DNA of 64,000 nucleotides, taken from assembly GCA_019155185.1 (NCBI GenBank), contig CM032800.1, positions 17,228,438-17,292,437 of the forward strand, written 5' to 3'. Source of the DNA: Beaufortia kweichowensis (taxonomy: Eukaryota > Chordata > Actinopteri > Cypriniformes > Gastromyzontidae). The notes beneath the pieces are model-generated. The model had not been told where the DNA came from, did not search any database, and worked only from the letters and a program-made list of their open reading frames with translations. Both the position numbers and the translations under genes were made by a program. Below are positions 1 through 10,117 of the stretch, piece after piece. The stretch's first letter is position 1. Each line of letters starts with the position of its first letter.

Positions 1-2207
1 GGTACATCACCTCCCAAGTCAGTCATTTTGTCCTCATCAAACATTTCTGCCTCCTTCATCTCTCCTCTCTGTGCATCTTTCTCCAGTGTCATTGACATGG
101 CTGACTTGGTTGGGTCAGTTGCTGATTCATTGCCCTTGCTGGATGTGATCTCCAAAACACTCTGTGTTGCCTCATCTTTATTTGTACAATTCTCATCATT
201 TACTGTTGAATGCGTTGTGGTTGTGCCATTTGCAGCTGTTGGATCAGAATTGTCAGAGCACAGTTCTGATCCTGCTTGTGTCTCTGTGTCATCAGTGTGG
301 TCGATTCTCACTGAAGTAAGTTCAGTGGAAGTTTTATTGAGGCTTTGCTTTTGTCTCTCAAGATAGCTCTGACATTTCTGCTTGTGTTTATCTGTCGCTG
401 CATGCCGAAACATCTCTCTGCGAGTCACGGTATAATAGCTGCATGCTACACAGACAAACTCAAAATCTTTTGTGTGCCTACGTCTCACATGGAGAGCAAG
501 AGACAGCGCAGAGTGAGCAACAAAGTCACACTGAGAACAAGAATTCGCCACCTGATCGCTGCTTTTGTTACAAGGTTCATCAGAGTGATTTTCAGTAATG
601 TCATTGACAGTTGTCTCAATTTCTGCCACTTTGTCAACCAGTTCTGCCTCATCTTCCTTCATTTGTTCTGGCTGCTCACTGTCAAGCAGAACTATCCCAG
701 TGCCTTCACTACCGGCTGCCTGCATTTTGTTAATGTGCTTTTTGGTTTCACAGTGGCGGTCCATGTCTCCTTTGGTCACACAGTAGTAGTTGCATAGCTT
801 ACAAACAAAGCTGTACATCCGACTGTGCCTGCGTCGTATATGCACACTGAGGTTGGTAGCATTGGAAGCTACAAGCCCACAATGACTACAAACAGTAATG
901 TTAGAAGTCTTTGGTCTACCTCGCTTTCGTTTGTAGGAGCCTTTTTTTACATTCTCAGCCAGCTTTGTTTCTGCACCCTGTTCATCCTCCACTTCGTCAG
1001 AGTACTGCTTATGAATTATTTCAGCATCATTTTCCTGATGATCCGGAAGAATCACGAGGATTTTTTCAACACTGTCTTTAAACAGAGGGCCAATGTTTTT
1101 CTCTTTGGCCAGTTTTTTGTGGCCATCTTCCGAGAGGTGGATTTCCATAGATTCTGTGGTGGTGGTGTAGTAATGGCATGCCCTACAGTGGAAACGGTGC
1201 TCAGCTGGATGATGAATTTTGATGTGCTGTGCTAACATCACTGAGCTGTTGGCTGTAAAGGTGCATGAATCACACTGATGCTTTGACTTGCTTTCTGAGG
1301 CTAGTGTCGGCGAAACGGATTCTGGAGGTGTTGTCTTCTTGGCTTTTGATGATTCCTGCTGCACTGAGATCTTTCTTTTGTTTGTGTGTTGCTTCTTGAT
1401 GTGCATATCCAAACTAGGACTATCTCTGAATTCTTGCCCACTGTTGGAATATGCATGTATAGTTTTAGGCTTTGAATGCTTTTGACTTTTATCATTCTCA
1501 TTATGTACATTTATTTCATTGCGTTCTTTACCCTTCAACTTGCTTTCAGTGTGAAAACTGCAACCTGCTTGTGCATGACCACTACATGCAATGGGGTCGA
1601 CCATTTCCAGCAGCATATGAGTGGGACTAGTCCTTTCATCCTTAGAGGTACTTACTGCCTTCTCTGAAGTGACGGCAAAAGACGAATGCGTAGGTTTACT
1701 GTGTGTTAAATCCACACACTCATCTGATTGTTTGTCAGTCTTTACTTCCTCTGATCGAGACGATGTATATTCCAGATGTGATTCTAAGAGCTGTGTTTCT
1801 TGTAACTCTGTCTTTTGCACAGAATTCATCCCAGGTGCAATCATTGTGTCAGAACTCTTATCAGCGACAATGTCAATGTTTAAGTCTCTCTTATGAGGGT
1901 GTTTCCTTTTTGAGTGAATTTTCAGTGCAGTCTCAGTTTTTGCTACAAAATTACAATATGAACAAACCAAAGAATCAGTTATCTCTGAATAGCTGCATTC
2001 ATTAGACTGTGTGAAAATGGATTTGTTCTCTGTCCCAGCCTGTTCGCTTTCTTCTCCAACAGATCCATTTCCGGACTCATTTGAAGCTTTATTCAATTTA
2101 GGTGCAAATGAAACACCTTCTGTACTAGTGCTGGCCTTGTTCTTATGTTGACCCTTGTCCCCTGAAATCTCCTTTCCAGATCTTAATTTCTGCTTCAGAT
2201 TGTTCAT
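1..2207 (-). CDS. znf407: Zinc finger protein 407, first coding exon (partial)
   Basis: One open frame of 735 codons runs from ATG at 2207 to the window edge without a stop, so the C-terminus lies outside. It encodes C2H2 fingers followed by U1-like partner fingers: C82/C85/H98/H103 alone, then pairs C312/C315/H328/H332 with C341/C344/H357/H363, C440/C443/H456/H461 with C469/C472/H485/H491, and C557/C560/H573/H578 with C586/C589/H602/H608. An AT-hook-like RKRGRP lies just before C440. Short strings such as CSHCG, VTKGDM and TRREM...RHAAT, and the spacing of the pairs, match my memory of vertebrate ZNF407, a nuclear DNA-binding transcriptional regulator. Linkers are acidic and Ser/Thr rich. 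The start is supported by an in-frame TAA at 2247-2249. The N-terminus seems shorter than the human protein, whose extra early fingers are absent here. The single finger near residue 290 (DMHIKKQH) has lost its cysteines. Confidence 0.9.
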   Translation of the reverse strand, partial: MNNLKQKLRSGKEISGDKGQHKNKASTSTEGVSFAPKLNKASNESGNGSVGEESEQAGTENKSIFTQSNECSYSEITDSLVCSYCNFVAKTETALKIHSKRKHPHKRDLNIDIVADKSSDTMIAPGMNSVQKTELQETQLLESHLEYTSSRSEEVKTDKQSDECVDLTHSKPTHSSFAVTSEKAVSTSKDERTSPTHMLLEMVDPIACSGHAQAGCSFHTESKLKGKERNEINVHNENDKSQKHSKPKTIHAYSNSGQEFRDSPSLDMHIKKQHTNKRKISVQQESSKAKKTTPPESVSPTLASESKSKHQCDSCTFTANSSVMLAQHIKIHHPAEHRFHCRACHYYTTTTESMEIHLSEDGHKKLAKEKNIGPLFKDSVEKILVILPDHQENDAEIIHKQYSDEVEDEQGAETKLAENVKKGSYKRKRGRPKTSNITVCSHCGLVASNATNLSVHIRRRHSRMYSFVCKLCNYYCVTKGDMDRHCETKKHINKMQAAGSEGTGIVLLDSEQPEQMKEDEAELVDKVAEIETTVNDITENHSDEPCNKSSDQVANSCSQCDFVAHSALSLALHVRRRHTKDFEFVCVACSYYTVTRREMFRHAATDKHKQKCQSYLERQKQSLNKTSTELTSVRIDHTDDTETQAGSELCSDNSDPTAANGTTTTHSTVNDENCTNKDEATQSVLEITSSKGNESATDPTKSAMSMTLEKDAQRGEMKEAEMFDEDKMTDLGGDV

Positions 2208-2280
2208 TTTCTTTCCTGTTTGTGATTTTAATGAGCTGGCTTTATTTTAAGGATCCATAAGAATGCTGTAAAAAAAAAGA
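2208..2280 (-). other. znf407: znf407 exon 2 5' UTR and splice acceptor
   Basis: Read on the minus strand, a run of nine thymines ending in ACAG gives a strong acceptor, so the exon should begin at 2265. The 58 bases from there to the ATG would be 5' UTR. The in-frame TAA at 2247-2249 rules out a longer N-terminus within this exon. Splicing is inferred from the motif only. Confidence 0.65.
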
Positions 2281-2654
2281 CAAACCTTGTAAACATTTTA
2301 ATACACTTTTCATTACAATTCTTTTTTATGTTAAATCAAATCTAATATAACATTAACGTGTGTGCTAGTTTAAATACATGGATAAAAACATGTATGAGCA
2401 CTAACAATGGTAATAACATTTGTGACTAGTAAAATTAATGTGAAGTAAAAGTGGACAGGTTTCACATTCGGCATGCTGCTCATTCATATGTCCATAAGGA
2501 ATGTCCACAGAACCACCACATAAGAATGAATTAAAACATCATTTAAACTGAGCCACACTTTTACATAACAACAAGGAAATATCACCTCCCAAGATCCACG
2601 GGTCAATATAAAAGACTACGAAAACTATGGAGTTTTGCATGTTTTGCAAACTTT

Positions 2655-2955
2655 AATATCTTTAGATCAGCTGATAAAGTTTAAATGCCATCTGGCTCGC
2701 ACACTTCCAATAATGCGTACGAGAGTAGGCGGTCTTTTGTGATTGTGTTCGAAGCATTCGACCACATGAGCGTCTACACCACAAAAGCAATGCACTCGAA
2801 TGAGGTTTCAACTACCTCTGGAAGTGGTCAAAAGTGGACAAGCTTAAAATGTTTTACATTTACACCCCGTTTACACCTGCATTTAGTGTTGTGCACTTGT
2901 GATCCGATCAACTAAAACGCATCTTCATACCAGGTGTAAGCAGTGGTTTACGGTG
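2655..2955. mobile_element. MITE-like non-autonomous DNA element (candidate)
   Basis: The segment contains inverted motifs GTTTACACCTG (about 2870) and CAGGTGTAAGC (about 2932) around a core with GTGATCCGATCA. This pattern is familiar from short dispersed fish DNA repeats. Outer ends and target duplication could not be fixed. Confidence 0.35.
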
Positions 2956-3514
2956 GCTAACACAACGAGACAGGTGAGAGTAGTCAATAAATGTGCATTT
3001 CGTAAAAATGCTATTTCTGTTAATTCACCACCCCAACTTTCAGCCCAAACCATGAAAATGACATGCCCACAGAATTAAAATAAGCAAAAAAGATATTTAG
3101 TTATACGTGTTAAAGTGTAGTGGAACTGAAATGTTATTCTCAAATTATATTTTTGTTTCATAGCAATGTATATGGAAGATGTCCCAAAACAACCCAGAAA
3201 AACAGTGGTTTCAAGGCCCCAAGTTTGAGAATGATATCACAACAGAAAATATAAGATATAACAGGTTTTTACTCCAGAATGACTCATTATCAAAAATGGC
3301 CACTAGGATGCTCTAAATCACCACTTGTTATTGATGAGTGGAGAAAGCTATCATCCTTTTTAGCATCATCTATTGTATTTTTATTTTAAGTGTATGTATC
3401 TACAACTCCTGTTTGTTTAATTTGAAAATATCAAAGTTATTGAAAGGCCGAAATAACACTGCAAATATATTTGCAATGGCATAATAAAACCATATAAAAT
3501 TGAAAGAACCCAAG

Positions 3515-3690
3515 CAACTCTTTAAAAAGAGTTGGTGGATTGTCGGAGAGTGACCAGAAGGTTGCTGGTTTGATTCCCAATACCAACAGGAAACAACTGA
3601 GTGCCCTTGAGCAAGACACTTTATCCCAATTGCTCCCGTCGCTTTGATAAAAGCATCTGCTAAATGAACAAATGTTAATGAATTAAATGT
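3515..3690 (+). mobile_element. Decayed tRNA-derived SINE (V-SINE-like)
   Basis: It shows a B-box-like GGTTTGATTCCC, the central stretch GTGCCCTTGAGCAAG typical of V-SINE-type elements, and the LINE-like tail TAAAAGCATCTGCTAAATGA. The same order occurs in the better preserved copy at 47142-47347. The 5' tRNA half is poorly preserved. Confidence 0.6.
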
Positions 3691-4142
3691 TAATGAAAGT
3701 AGATTGATGTCTTTAAAACCAACCTCTACATGTAATTACATACATTACATTACAATAATGCATTACATTAGAGGTATGTATGTATGTATTGTGTGCATTC
3801 ATTTGGTTTCATCAAATGGTTTGAGTCGAGTTAACTTGTCGGGTTTTACAGTGCGTCTCGAGGTTAAAACCAATAATGTTTTTAATTTTTTGTGAATCAA
3901 TCATGAGGTGGGCCAATTTGAAATACATGTGACTTTTGTACCACGATAACAGTACCATGGTTCCAATTAAGCCTATGCCAGACTTTTTACTTTATTCAAT
4001 AAAATATCTTAAATTTGTATTTGAAAATATACATCAACCAATTAATGCATTTTTAAATGAGAGATAAATCATTTTAGCAAATTATTTTTATATATAACCG
4101 ATATTAATTAAATTAATATTTAATTAAAATATTATATATTTA

Positions 4143-4314
4143 TATCTGACACCCTGCTGTTGTGATGCACCTGTAGCCTGATTTCTAGCAGGTGACATCT
4201 GTTCGTGCTCTGCTAAGTCTTTTAATGGAAAGATGCACACATCGAATGAAATAGCGTTGCAGATTTGTTTTTCCTTAGAGGGTACATCACCTCCCAAGTC
4301 AGTCATTTTGTCCT
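4143..4314 (-). pseudogene. znf407: Displaced fragment of znf407 coding sequence
   Basis: Positions 4281-4314 are identical to window positions 1-34, the last coding bases of the znf407 exon visible here. From that match the same minus-strand frame continues without a stop for about 45 more codons (beginning PSKEKQ, with FPLKDLAEHEQ further on) until AT-rich sequence near 4143. The added residues plausibly represent what follows the window edge in the real exon; an LPLKD-type string also occurs in ZNF407 as I remember it. The fragment lies inside intron 1, upstream of the start codon, in the gene's own orientation. It has no start or splice context, so it is a partial duplication or an assembly error, not an exon. 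Confidence 0.75.
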
Positions 4315-6194
4315 TCCCCTAATATTAATATACTAATATTTAAGAAAAACTTTGGGCTTAATGGGTACATTTAGTTACCCTATATAATTATTAAGTAATA
4401 TTTGTTCATACACAAAAATCAATACATGCATCTCTTATTTACCATAACATTAATGTATTTACCATAGAAATCACTGAAATTTTTAGAAAAGAGTTGATTT
4501 CTGAAGGGTCCCAAAACATTCAAGTTTTTGGGTGTATTTGTGTGAGGTCACCCGAGACAGCATGCAGGTGGATGGGTCTTAGTCAACATTGTCAGATGTG
4601 ATTAGTATGTAATGGCAGGGAAGTAACAAATGACCAGCAAAAAAATATGGTTATGGTATAATTCAAAGTAAAAGTGGGCTTAAAGGCTACATGGGCTTAA
4701 TGAGTTCACTTACCCTATGTGATGAACTGCACTTGTGGTTGTTTTTAGAGATTAGGGTTACATTTCATACATGTGCTACAACTTTTTGTCCTGTGCTACA
4801 AAATTATAAACCTCTGTAGCATCAGTGCTATGTGTGAAAAAAGTTATGATGTTATGACACAATGTTACAATGAAGAACTATATAAGGTAAATTAAACTGT
4901 ATGTGCATAGTTAAAGTATAAATCTGTATGCAGATTTCAGAATGTGCACTTTTGTAATCTGTAATACATATGTTGAAGAGTCTTGTCCATCCGCTGTTCA
5001 CGAAGCCCTAAAGATGCACGCCCTAATACAGCTGATCCATAACCATTCTGCAGCATGTTTCAAAGTTGCCAATTATCACGTGACATTTTTTGGTAAGGGA
5101 TCGTAGTTGATTAATGATGTGAACAGGGCTGTGCCCTGCGATTCGAAACGCATGTAATCTGTGAAACGGTAAAGTTTAGGCCTTATTTACAGCAGTAAGT
5201 ACAATAAAGAGATAATAGTGTTACTTAATTCTGATCAAAAGACATGTAATTAAAAGTGGACCATATGTATTGTGTCGTTAAGTTGTTGGTCATACACAGC
5301 CCTATTCTCCACTGTAACTCACTCACTTACTCACTATTTAATAAGAGGGAAAAATTTAACGTAAATGAAGAAATAACCATTGTTATTCTTAGGCTGTTTG
5401 CGTTGTGAAAATGTATAGGGAGACTTAAAAACTGATATAAGTTTTTGGCTGCTTCAATGCTACAATGTCATGTGCAATCCCTTTATTATTGATCCATGGT
5501 ATTTATGTGTATATTGCACTGTTTTTTGTATTAAAAAATATGGCTAAATGCTCTATACCTGTGTTCACAAAAATGTTTTAAATAGTAAAAAAAGTGTCAT
5601 GCTAATGCACTTTGTGTACAATTGATAAGTGACTTGATAAAGCTCAGAGAAAGTACACTGAAAAGCTGCATTAATTACGAAAATTGGATTATCAGCAAAT
5701 ATTTTTTTTATTGTTATCCAGCAGAAAAGAGGAAAACATTCTTACAAAAAATTCTAAAATACAATATAATTTGTAACTGGTCTAGAAACTGGTTGTGAAA
5801 ATTGGTTTTAAAAAGAAGTTTGGGTTACTTGAGCCCTACTGATGGGATGTTTCTTTAGGAAACACTGGTGTTTACGTAATGTGTTTACGAATGTGTTTTT
5901 TACGTTTTCATGGTGGACCGTGGAACACCAGCGCACTGACTATTTGAGTGAATTCTAAAGTATAGTTTTAATGTGAAGGCCTATAATGTAATTACACAGG
6001 TTATTTGTCGTTTTAACTAAAACCAGAAAACGTAAGAGCATACATAAAATATGAAACTCTTATTATTTTTCGTCAAACTCTTGTACACATCTTTTAAATA
6101 AACTAGAAAATAAAAAATACTAATTAAATGACTATATTTACATGAACTGATCAAAATATTGTACAAAAAGAGTGGTTTATCATAAATAACTCGA

Positions 6195-6252
6195 TATGAA
6201 CTCGACACGTTTTTGCGTGTTAGCTTAAACAGACGGATATTTGATAGTGTCC
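6195..6252. repeat. Dispersed repeat, copy 1
   Basis: The stretch GCGTGTTAGCTTAAACAGA followed by GGATATTTGATAGTGTCC and TGTAAAATG is found almost unchanged in reverse complement at about 24945-24995. A partial third copy begins at about 6390 (GCGTTAGCTTATACAGA). No coding potential; family unknown to me. Confidence 0.6.
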
Positions 6253-6859
6253 TGTAAAATGTCAAATGTACTGAAATGGACCCAAATGTAAAAATGATGA
6301 CAAAGCATTTCGGAACATTTTTAAAAAGCACAGATATTTCTAATCAATAACCCACTGTTTTCTCATTTTGTTGGGTGAAATCATGTGATTAGCGCGTTAG
6401 CTTATACAGACGGACTATCTAAGTATATCCCGGATGTCTAACCGTGTTCTTACGTAAACCCACGGAACTTTAATCTGCCTGGAACTTTAACATGAATTAC
6501 TATGAACTATTTTGGAAATATGTATCTTTATTCTTGGACCATACCGTTGCTATGGTTTGACCTATTTACTTCCTATTGCTGTGAGCCTTCATTCGAGTGG
6601 CATTGCTCTTGTCCAATGAAAAGGCTCATTTCATGCATTTTGTCCAATAGAAACACAGAAAGGGTGGGTGTCTTTTTTGCTACAACGACAAAAACGACGG
6701 CAGCACAGAGGCCCAAAAAGCGTATTTCAAAATCGACTTACAAATACTTTATTTTAGGCGCCACGAACAGACAGCAACATAGTTAATGTATATATCACAA
6801 CAGTTATCATTACATCTGTGTTTATATTGTCAATAAAAGTTTAGTTTGAATAATATTAC

Positions 6860-6936
6860 CTGAGACGTTGCTTCTACCATTTGACTCCGTGCTTTCCGCT
6901 CTTGGTCACAAATGGCGCGCCGTAGACTTCTAGCTG
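6860..6936 (-). other. znf407: Candidate znf407 exon 1 (non-coding)
   Basis: On the minus strand CTCAG|GTAATA at 6860/6859 is a good splice donor. The preceding sequence is GC-rich (GGCGCGCC at 6914-6921, AGCGGAAAG) compared with the AT-rich intron. With the acceptor at 2266 this gives a 5' UTR exon about 4.6 kb upstream of the start codon. The 5' end is not determined, and transcript data would be needed. Confidence 0.45.
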
Positions 6937-7180
6937 TGACGTCATGATAACGCAGCAAGTTTTTCTTAAACTGAAACCTTGTCAGGTCGGAGAACTGGGC
7001 GTTCCCAACTGTTGGGGCACATGCCGAAAGGTCCTAAACAATTGGCCCCAGATGCTGCCTGTCGAACCCAGAGCCATAGAGAAACACCGAGTTGCGACAA
7101 CTCCGTTCACTCCAATGGGACAGTTTTTCTACAGCAATGGCGGATTACGGAGCATCTCTATAGTTCCCGGAAGTTAGCGC
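6937..7180 (-). promoter_or_regulatory. Candidate znf407 promoter: CRE, ETS and YY1-like sites
   Basis: A perfect palindromic CRE (TGACGTCA) lies at 6937-6944 and an ETS consensus (CCGGAAGT) at 7167-7174. YY1-like ATGGCG motifs occur at about 6912 and 7140, and a CCAAT box at about 7110. The combination in a GC-richer island is typical of vertebrate housekeeping promoters without TATA. Motif presence is seen directly; promoter function is inferred. Confidence 0.45.
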
Positions 7181-7199
7181 CGAATGCTAAAACGCCATA

Positions 7200-7740
7200 G
7201 ACTTACAGCGGAACATACCAATTGCGAAGGACTTTTTATTGAAAAGACGAAGTTTTCATGTTATCAGAACATCTAAATTAAATAAACTCGTGCATCAAAA
7301 CATTCTAGTGGATTTTTCCCTCATGAATGTATTACATTTAAGCGAAGTTATCAGGTAAATGAACAGGCTAATAAGTAAAGTTGGGTAAAGTAAACCAGAA
7401 ACAGCATATTAATTGTAAGTTCTATTCTCTTAAATTACTATTGAAATTAACTATTAAATTAGACTATACATGGACAGCATAACGGAGAGGACACAGACAA
7501 ATTTGTGTGACATGCTACGTGGTTTATTAGCCCTAATCTGATAATTATTATTTATATTTAAAATGTATTCAAAACACACAAGTTCATATGGCAATATGTT
7601 AGAATATATTACATGGGAGAAATTAACTGATAAATATCAACCGATTTTAATTTAAAAAATTATGTAACTACATATAAATGCTACATACACGTTGGTGCAA
7701 ATATTGCAAATCAATGCATTTATGAGCTTAAATTATTAAT
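7200..7740. other. AT-rich intergenic sequence
   Basis: No open frame, repeat boundary or RNA gene that I can support. Confidence 0.5.
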
Positions 7741-7944
7741 CAAAAATCGCCTTTTTCTTTGTTGGTCTCAGTGTGAACTTCTCGGAATTATCTGAAGTCT
7801 CCCAATGTGTCCCAATTAGAAGTTTTTTATTAAACAGTACAACAACCAGACAATTAAGACAATGCAATAAAAAAATAAAAGACAAAAATGCAGACTTGTT
7901 GGCCAGGATAAAAAAGAAAATACAATTACATCTCAAGGAGACAC

Positions 7945-8596
7945 AAACTACGAATATAAAGATACAGTTTTCAATGCTTTCAAATTAACAGAACTTTGGA
8001 TAGTTTCTATGTACGTGTCTAAGTCCACTTTGAATAAAGAAAAGAGAGGTTTAGAGCCGGTAAACTTTTGTTTGTGAATGTGAAATCTAGCCAACAGCAA
8101 ACACAAATTAGTGATGTAATATTTCCCTATATTCTCTTTTGAGTATTCAAATAATCCAAAGAAAGCATCTTTAAAGCAAAAAGAAAAGTCACTTACAAAA
8201 TAAGATTGAATAAACATTAAAAAAATCGGACCAAAATTTTTCTGTATAGGTGCACTGCCAAAACAAATGAATGAAGTCTTCTTCAGAGGAATGACAAAAA
8301 CAGCAGTTCACTTCAATACCTGACTTATATTTTCTAAGAAAGGCTTTAGTAGGGTAACATTTGTGAATCAATTTAAATGTTATTTCTTTTACTTTATTGG
8401 TAAGCAGATACTTATGAGGCAAGGACCATACTTTCTCCCAAGGTATATTCTCCACAATCCAATATGGTATTACGTAAGGAATTGTTGTTACCTCTTTCTG
8501 AAAGAGAGTCCTGATTTTATAGTTATTTTTCTGTTGGCCTACAGAAAAGCACACATTTCCAATCATTGAATTTGTGATGGTTTTAAATGTCAGCAT
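7945..8596 (-). pseudogene. L1/Tx1-type LINE ORF2, C-terminal end
   Basis: The frame from 8596 reads the region after the reverse transcriptase of Tx1-group L1 elements. It ends in a zinc-knuckle-like motif (CCFCHSSEEDFIHLFWQC) followed by a conserved EKFWSDFF. It stops at 8189 and continues in another frame from 8217 to 7948, with LLARFHIHKQKF and KPLFSLF typical of the extreme C-terminus. One frameshift near 8210 and the missing reverse transcriptase make this a dead, 5'-truncated copy. Confidence 0.75.
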
Positions 8597-8879
8597 TAGT
8601 GATTTAAATTTAATGCGGGCAGCAACCGGTAGCCAATGGAGGGAGATGAAGAGAGGTGTGACATGTGCTTACAGTGAAGTTGCTATAAACTGCTATAGTC
8701 AATTAAAAGCTGCAATAGTAAAAAAATATCCTACAAACATGTAATAAACAAATACGTTTTAATTATATTAAATATTAAAAATAATATAAACAGTTTGCTA
8801 TATGTATATTATATGTATTTTACATTTTTAAGTACAATTACTTATTTACTTATATTACTTATTAAGTACAAATATTTAT

Positions 8880-8955
8880 TTGTCTCCTAATATTTGTTTG
8901 TCTCCTAATATTTGTAAGTCGCTTTGGATGAAAGCGTCAGCTAAATGTACATTTA
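8880..8955 (-). mobile_element. SINE/LINE 3' tail fragment
   Basis: It reads TAAGTCGCTTTGGATGAAAG then CGTCAGCTAAATGTACATTTA, the tail sequence shared by many fish SINEs and their partner LINEs. A short duplicated TTTGTCTCCTAATATTTG flanks it at 8879-8914. Similar tails occur at 15295-15370 and 51228-51296. Confidence 0.5.
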
Positions 8956-8999
8956 TTTATGCGTATAATAATCTGCGCAACACTGTTGTAGTCTTCTTT

Positions 9000-9140
9000 A
9001 AGGACATTTTAGGGGCGTTCCAAATGAGCGATATTATCAGCTAAGTCCACTTAAACGGATATCCCGTGCTCAGAGAGTAGGGAGCAGTGAACACTGCCTG
9101 GAACCCTGTCAAATGGAACGCAGCCCCTCTGTGTATCGGA
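9000..9140. mobile_element. Short MITE-like repeat (candidate)
   Basis: GGGGCGTTCC near 9012 and GGAACGCAGCCCC near 9117 form imperfect inverted ends around AGTAGGGAGCAGTGAACAC, a composition common in short fish DNA repeats. Target duplication not recognised. Confidence 0.25.
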
Positions 9141-9531
9141 CACGTTCAATGAACCAAGATCCGATGAGCTGTGGATACTGGGCATGCGCATACTGTGAGA
9201 CAGCGGACCTCAATTTAACAGTCAGTCCCAACTGTTGAGCATGCATGTATCAGCATTATGTAGGAAAACATCTACAAATCATTTTTTAAGTCACTATTCA
9301 CAATTTAAATAATACATTTAACAAACATCTTTTGCGCCGATCAGAAGCAAGCACTTTATAACATGATACAAGGCGTGCAGTTCACGTAAGTCATAATGCT
9401 GCGCATTCCTGTTATGCTCAATACAGACATTATTTCATTTCGTCATTATTTTTGCGCGATCTCATATGCTTTATCCCTCTATAGACCGTTATTAGTATTG
9501 TGTGTTCCAGCTTTGTTTTATTGCTCTACAC

Positions 9532-9805
9532 CAGGGGTGTCAAACATACGGCTCGCGGGCCGAATATGGCCCACTAAGGCGTCCAATACAGCCCGCGGGA
9601 TGATTTGAACAATAATATTAAATATTCAATCTTTTTTTATTATCATTATTATTAGTAGTAGTAGTATTAAATAAAGTCTATGTCCAGGTATTCGCTGCAA
9701 TATTGTGTTTGGTTTTATTCTTTTTTATTTTATTTTATCATTGATCATTTAATTGCGCTTTTATTGCGCTTCTGCCGGAACCTCTAACACGCATGTGCAT
9801 TCTAA
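9532..9805 (+). mobile_element. hAT element, 5' part, split by a Harbinger insertion
   Basis: It starts CAGGGGTGTCAAACATACGG followed by CTCGCGGGCCGAATATGGCC, the end of a widespread vertebrate hAT group. At 9803-9805 it meets the Harbinger target duplication TAA and appears to resume at 24399 with sequence leading into a BED zinc-finger transposase start. The join is inferred from the target duplication and the element type. Confidence 0.6.
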
Positions 9806-9910
9806 TGCTGCGTTCACACCAAACGCGAATGAAGCGTTAATGCTGCGTTCACACCAAACGCGAATGAAGCGTTAATGCTGCGTTCACACCAAACGCGAAT
9901 GAAGCGTTAA
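9806..9910. repeat. Left Harbinger end present as three tandem 35-bp copies
   Basis: The 35-bp unit (TIR plus GTTAA) occurs at 9806-9840, 9841-9875 and 9876-9910 with no differences that I can see. The right end has a single copy at 24368-24398. Confidence 0.9.
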
Positions 9911-10117
9911 GAGCGAGTGATTTACATGTTAAGTCAATGCAAAGACGCGAATAGACATCCCGCGCGCTGCTTTTTCTTGTGCTGAATGGCGCTCGCCAGC
10001 AAAATGCCGAAGTTAAAAAAATCTGAACTTTGGCGAATTCCGCACCCGCGTTAACCAATCAGGAACTTGCTCTAGTAGTGACGTGATTACGAGCGGAGGC
10101 AGAAATCAGAAACAACA

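Larger units (their letters stand above)
2266..6859 (-). other. znf407 intron 1 (inferred)
   Basis: AT-rich sequence between the acceptor at 2266 and the candidate donor at 6859. It holds a MITE-like segment, a decayed SINE, a displaced piece of znf407 coding sequence and a copy of a dispersed repeat. I see no gene in 4315-6190, only AT-rich unique-looking sequence. Confidence 0.5.

Noticed and set aside
28..2005. Several plus-strand open frames of 60-150 codons
   Set aside because: They lie opposite the continuous 735-codon znf407 frame and have no domain or motif of their own.
6502..6786. 94-codon plus-strand frame
   Set aside because: No motif or known similarity; it lies in the inferred intron beside the znf407 promoter.
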